A DNA stretch of 5,764 bases from an uncultured Gemmatimonadota bacterium (GTDB taxonomy: Bacteria > Gemmatimonadota > Gemmatimonadetes > Gemmatimonadales > Gemmatimonadaceae): positions 1-5,764 of the forward strand of contig CAITQY010000626.1 of assembly GCA_903894655.1 (NCBI GenBank), given 5' to 3'. Below the pieces are notes generated by a model. The model worked only from the letters and a program-made list of their open reading frames with translations. It was not told the DNA's origin and did not search any database. The translations under genes and the position numbers were made by a program. Below are positions 5,066 through 5,764 of this stretch, one piece after another (within the stretch, counting starts at the first letter, position 1; every line of letters begins with the position of its first letter).

Positions 5066-5557
5066 TTAGGAGGACGGCGCCGTGGGCGTGAACCCGCGGT
5101 CGGCATCCGATAGAAGGCTGGGCGTCTCTCTGATCTCGTTCGTCGTGCGCACGACCAGCACCGGCGTTTTCGATTTCACCCACACGCCGTTCTCCTTGAA
5201 GAACCGCGCCTGCGCGCTTTCGAGCGTTTCGCCCACGGTCTGCACCGGGAGCAGACGCCCGCGTTTGCTGCTGTTGAAATCGTGCGCGGTCCTGACGATC
5301 CGTTCCACGGTGGTGCTGGGCGATTCGCTGTCGGGAATCTGCACGACCCAGCCCACGAAGTCCGTTTTCGGGAGGCGGTTCTCGGGGTCGCTGATGACGA
5401 TGACGAACTGCTTCTTTACGTGAGGCGGTTTCAGCTCGCCCGTGTCTTCGCCCTCGGCCTCGCGGTTGAGGTCTTCGAGGATTGCCCGCATCACCTCGGG
5501 GGCGATGGCGTGTTTCTGCATCGCGCCGGCCACGATGTTGATTTCGATCTTGCTCAT
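5066..5557 (-). CDS. Unrecognised phage protein, 163 aa
   Basis: A complete frame from ATG (5557) to TAA (5068-5066). The first 30 residues (MSKIEINIVAGAMQKHAIAP...) look helical, and an acidic stretch follows (residues 33-41). The central part, about residues 48-140, looks like a compact mixed alpha/beta domain with strands at KKQFVIVIS (49-56), VGWVVQIP (68-75) and TPVLVVRTTN (131-140). A basic segment, SSKRGRLLPVQTVGE (96-110), lies between them. No catalytic signature is evident, and I cannot name a family. The start follows the preceding stop by 12 bases and has no Shine-Dalgarno match; the upstream bases are C/A-rich. An 11-bp hairpin begins 5 bases after the stop. Its position just upstream of a recombination block suggests an early phage role, but that is only context. 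Confidence 0.8.
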   Translation of the reverse strand: MSKIEINIVAGAMQKHAIAPEVMRAILEDLNREAEGEDTGELKPPHVKKQFVIVISDPENRLPKTDFVGWVVQIPDSESPSTTVERIVRTAHDFNSSKRGRLLPVQTVGETLESAQARFFKENGVWVKSKTPVLVVRTTNEIRETPSLLSDADRGFTPTAPSS

Positions 5558-5569
5558 GGTGGGTGCGGG

Positions 5570-5764
5570 TTACTTCGCCATTTCGCCGAGGAGCCGGATG
5601 AGGTCTTGCTGCGTCAGCACGCAGCCGGCGTTACAGAAAACCGCTTTGCCGCGGATGGAGTAGGGTGCGCCGGCAATGGCCTCGACCGCCTTAGCCTGTG
5701 CGGTCGCGACCTGCTTGCGGCGGAGGAAACCCTGCTGCTCCTCCTTGTTGCGCGTGCCGGTCAG
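5570..5764 (-). CDS. Unknown protein, C-terminal end only (partial)
   Basis: An open frame enters from the right edge and ends at TAA (5572-5570), giving 64 residues that begin LTGTRNKEEQQGF and end LIRLLGEMAK. There is no credible start inside the window, because the only in-frame ATG lies three codons before the stop. The N-terminus must lie beyond the edge. The visible part has a Lys/Arg/Gln-rich helical stretch (about residues 5-33), a short segment with two cysteines (FCNAGC), and a final helix. I do not recognise the family. It is read in the same direction as all other genes, and its stop lies 12 bases before the next start, which fits a shared transcript. That it is coding is supported by the uninterrupted frame and the tight junction. 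No function can be given. Confidence 0.7.
   Translation of the reverse strand: MTGTRNKEEQQGFLRRKQVATAQAKAVEAIAGAPYSIRGKAVFCNAGCVLTQQDLIRLLGEMAK

Noticed and set aside
4972..5106. Longer N-terminus for the 108-aa protein starting at 5106
   Set aside because: It would read through the hairpin and A/C-rich leader and overlap the upstream gene, giving a low-complexity Arg/Lys/Gln/Asn peptide.

Overview
This window is a GC-rich stretch of bacteriophage or prophage DNA, probably an early (recombination and replication) region. Every gene I support is on the minus strand, so transcription runs from base 5764 down to base 1. Thirteen coding regions fill the window almost completely; two of them run off the edges. 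I see no tRNA, rRNA, CRISPR array, transposase, integrase or structural gene. The host cannot be named from this sequence. A GC-rich bacterium is likely, because the phage genes themselves are GC-rich with G/C-ending codons.

Layout in order of transcription. First come the C-terminal end of an unknown protein (5764-5570) and an unrecognised 163-residue protein (5557-5066). A perfect 11-bp hairpin and an A/C-rich leader follow (5060-4972). Next is a recombination block: a small unknown protein (4971-4645), a RecE/DUF3799-like PDDEXK exonuclease (4648-3722), a 120-residue conserved phage protein (3725-3363), and a protein with a DUF3820-like segment and an SSB-like C-terminal tip (3342-2890). 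A middle block holds a small basic protein (2883-2584), a long coiled-coil protein (2587-1706) and an unrecognised, less GC-rich gene (1709-1371). The last block has a winged-helix protein (1374-1009), a DUF1064 PDDEXK nuclease (973-485), a helix-turn-helix protein (488-141) and the first 48 residues of a protein that resembles one seen in phage replication regions (144-1).

The genes are packed as one transcription unit. Seven junctions are ATGA overlaps, in which the stop of one gene overlaps the start of the next, and each has a purine-rich Shine-Dalgarno tract. The five starts that follow a gap of 6 to 94 bases lack a clear Shine-Dalgarno sequence. Several of those have A/C-rich, G-poor leaders instead, and two leaders share the element CAGAACAACAAC.

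Functionally, the RecE-like nuclease should resect DNA ends, the SSB-tipped protein may recruit host repair enzymes, and the DUF1064 nuclease may cut branched DNA. No RecT, Erf or Red-beta annealing protein is recognisable, so the RecE partner is either outside the window or one of the unknown proteins. Overall the region looks like a regular phage early module with several unassigned small genes. I do not see a clear new defence or mobile system.
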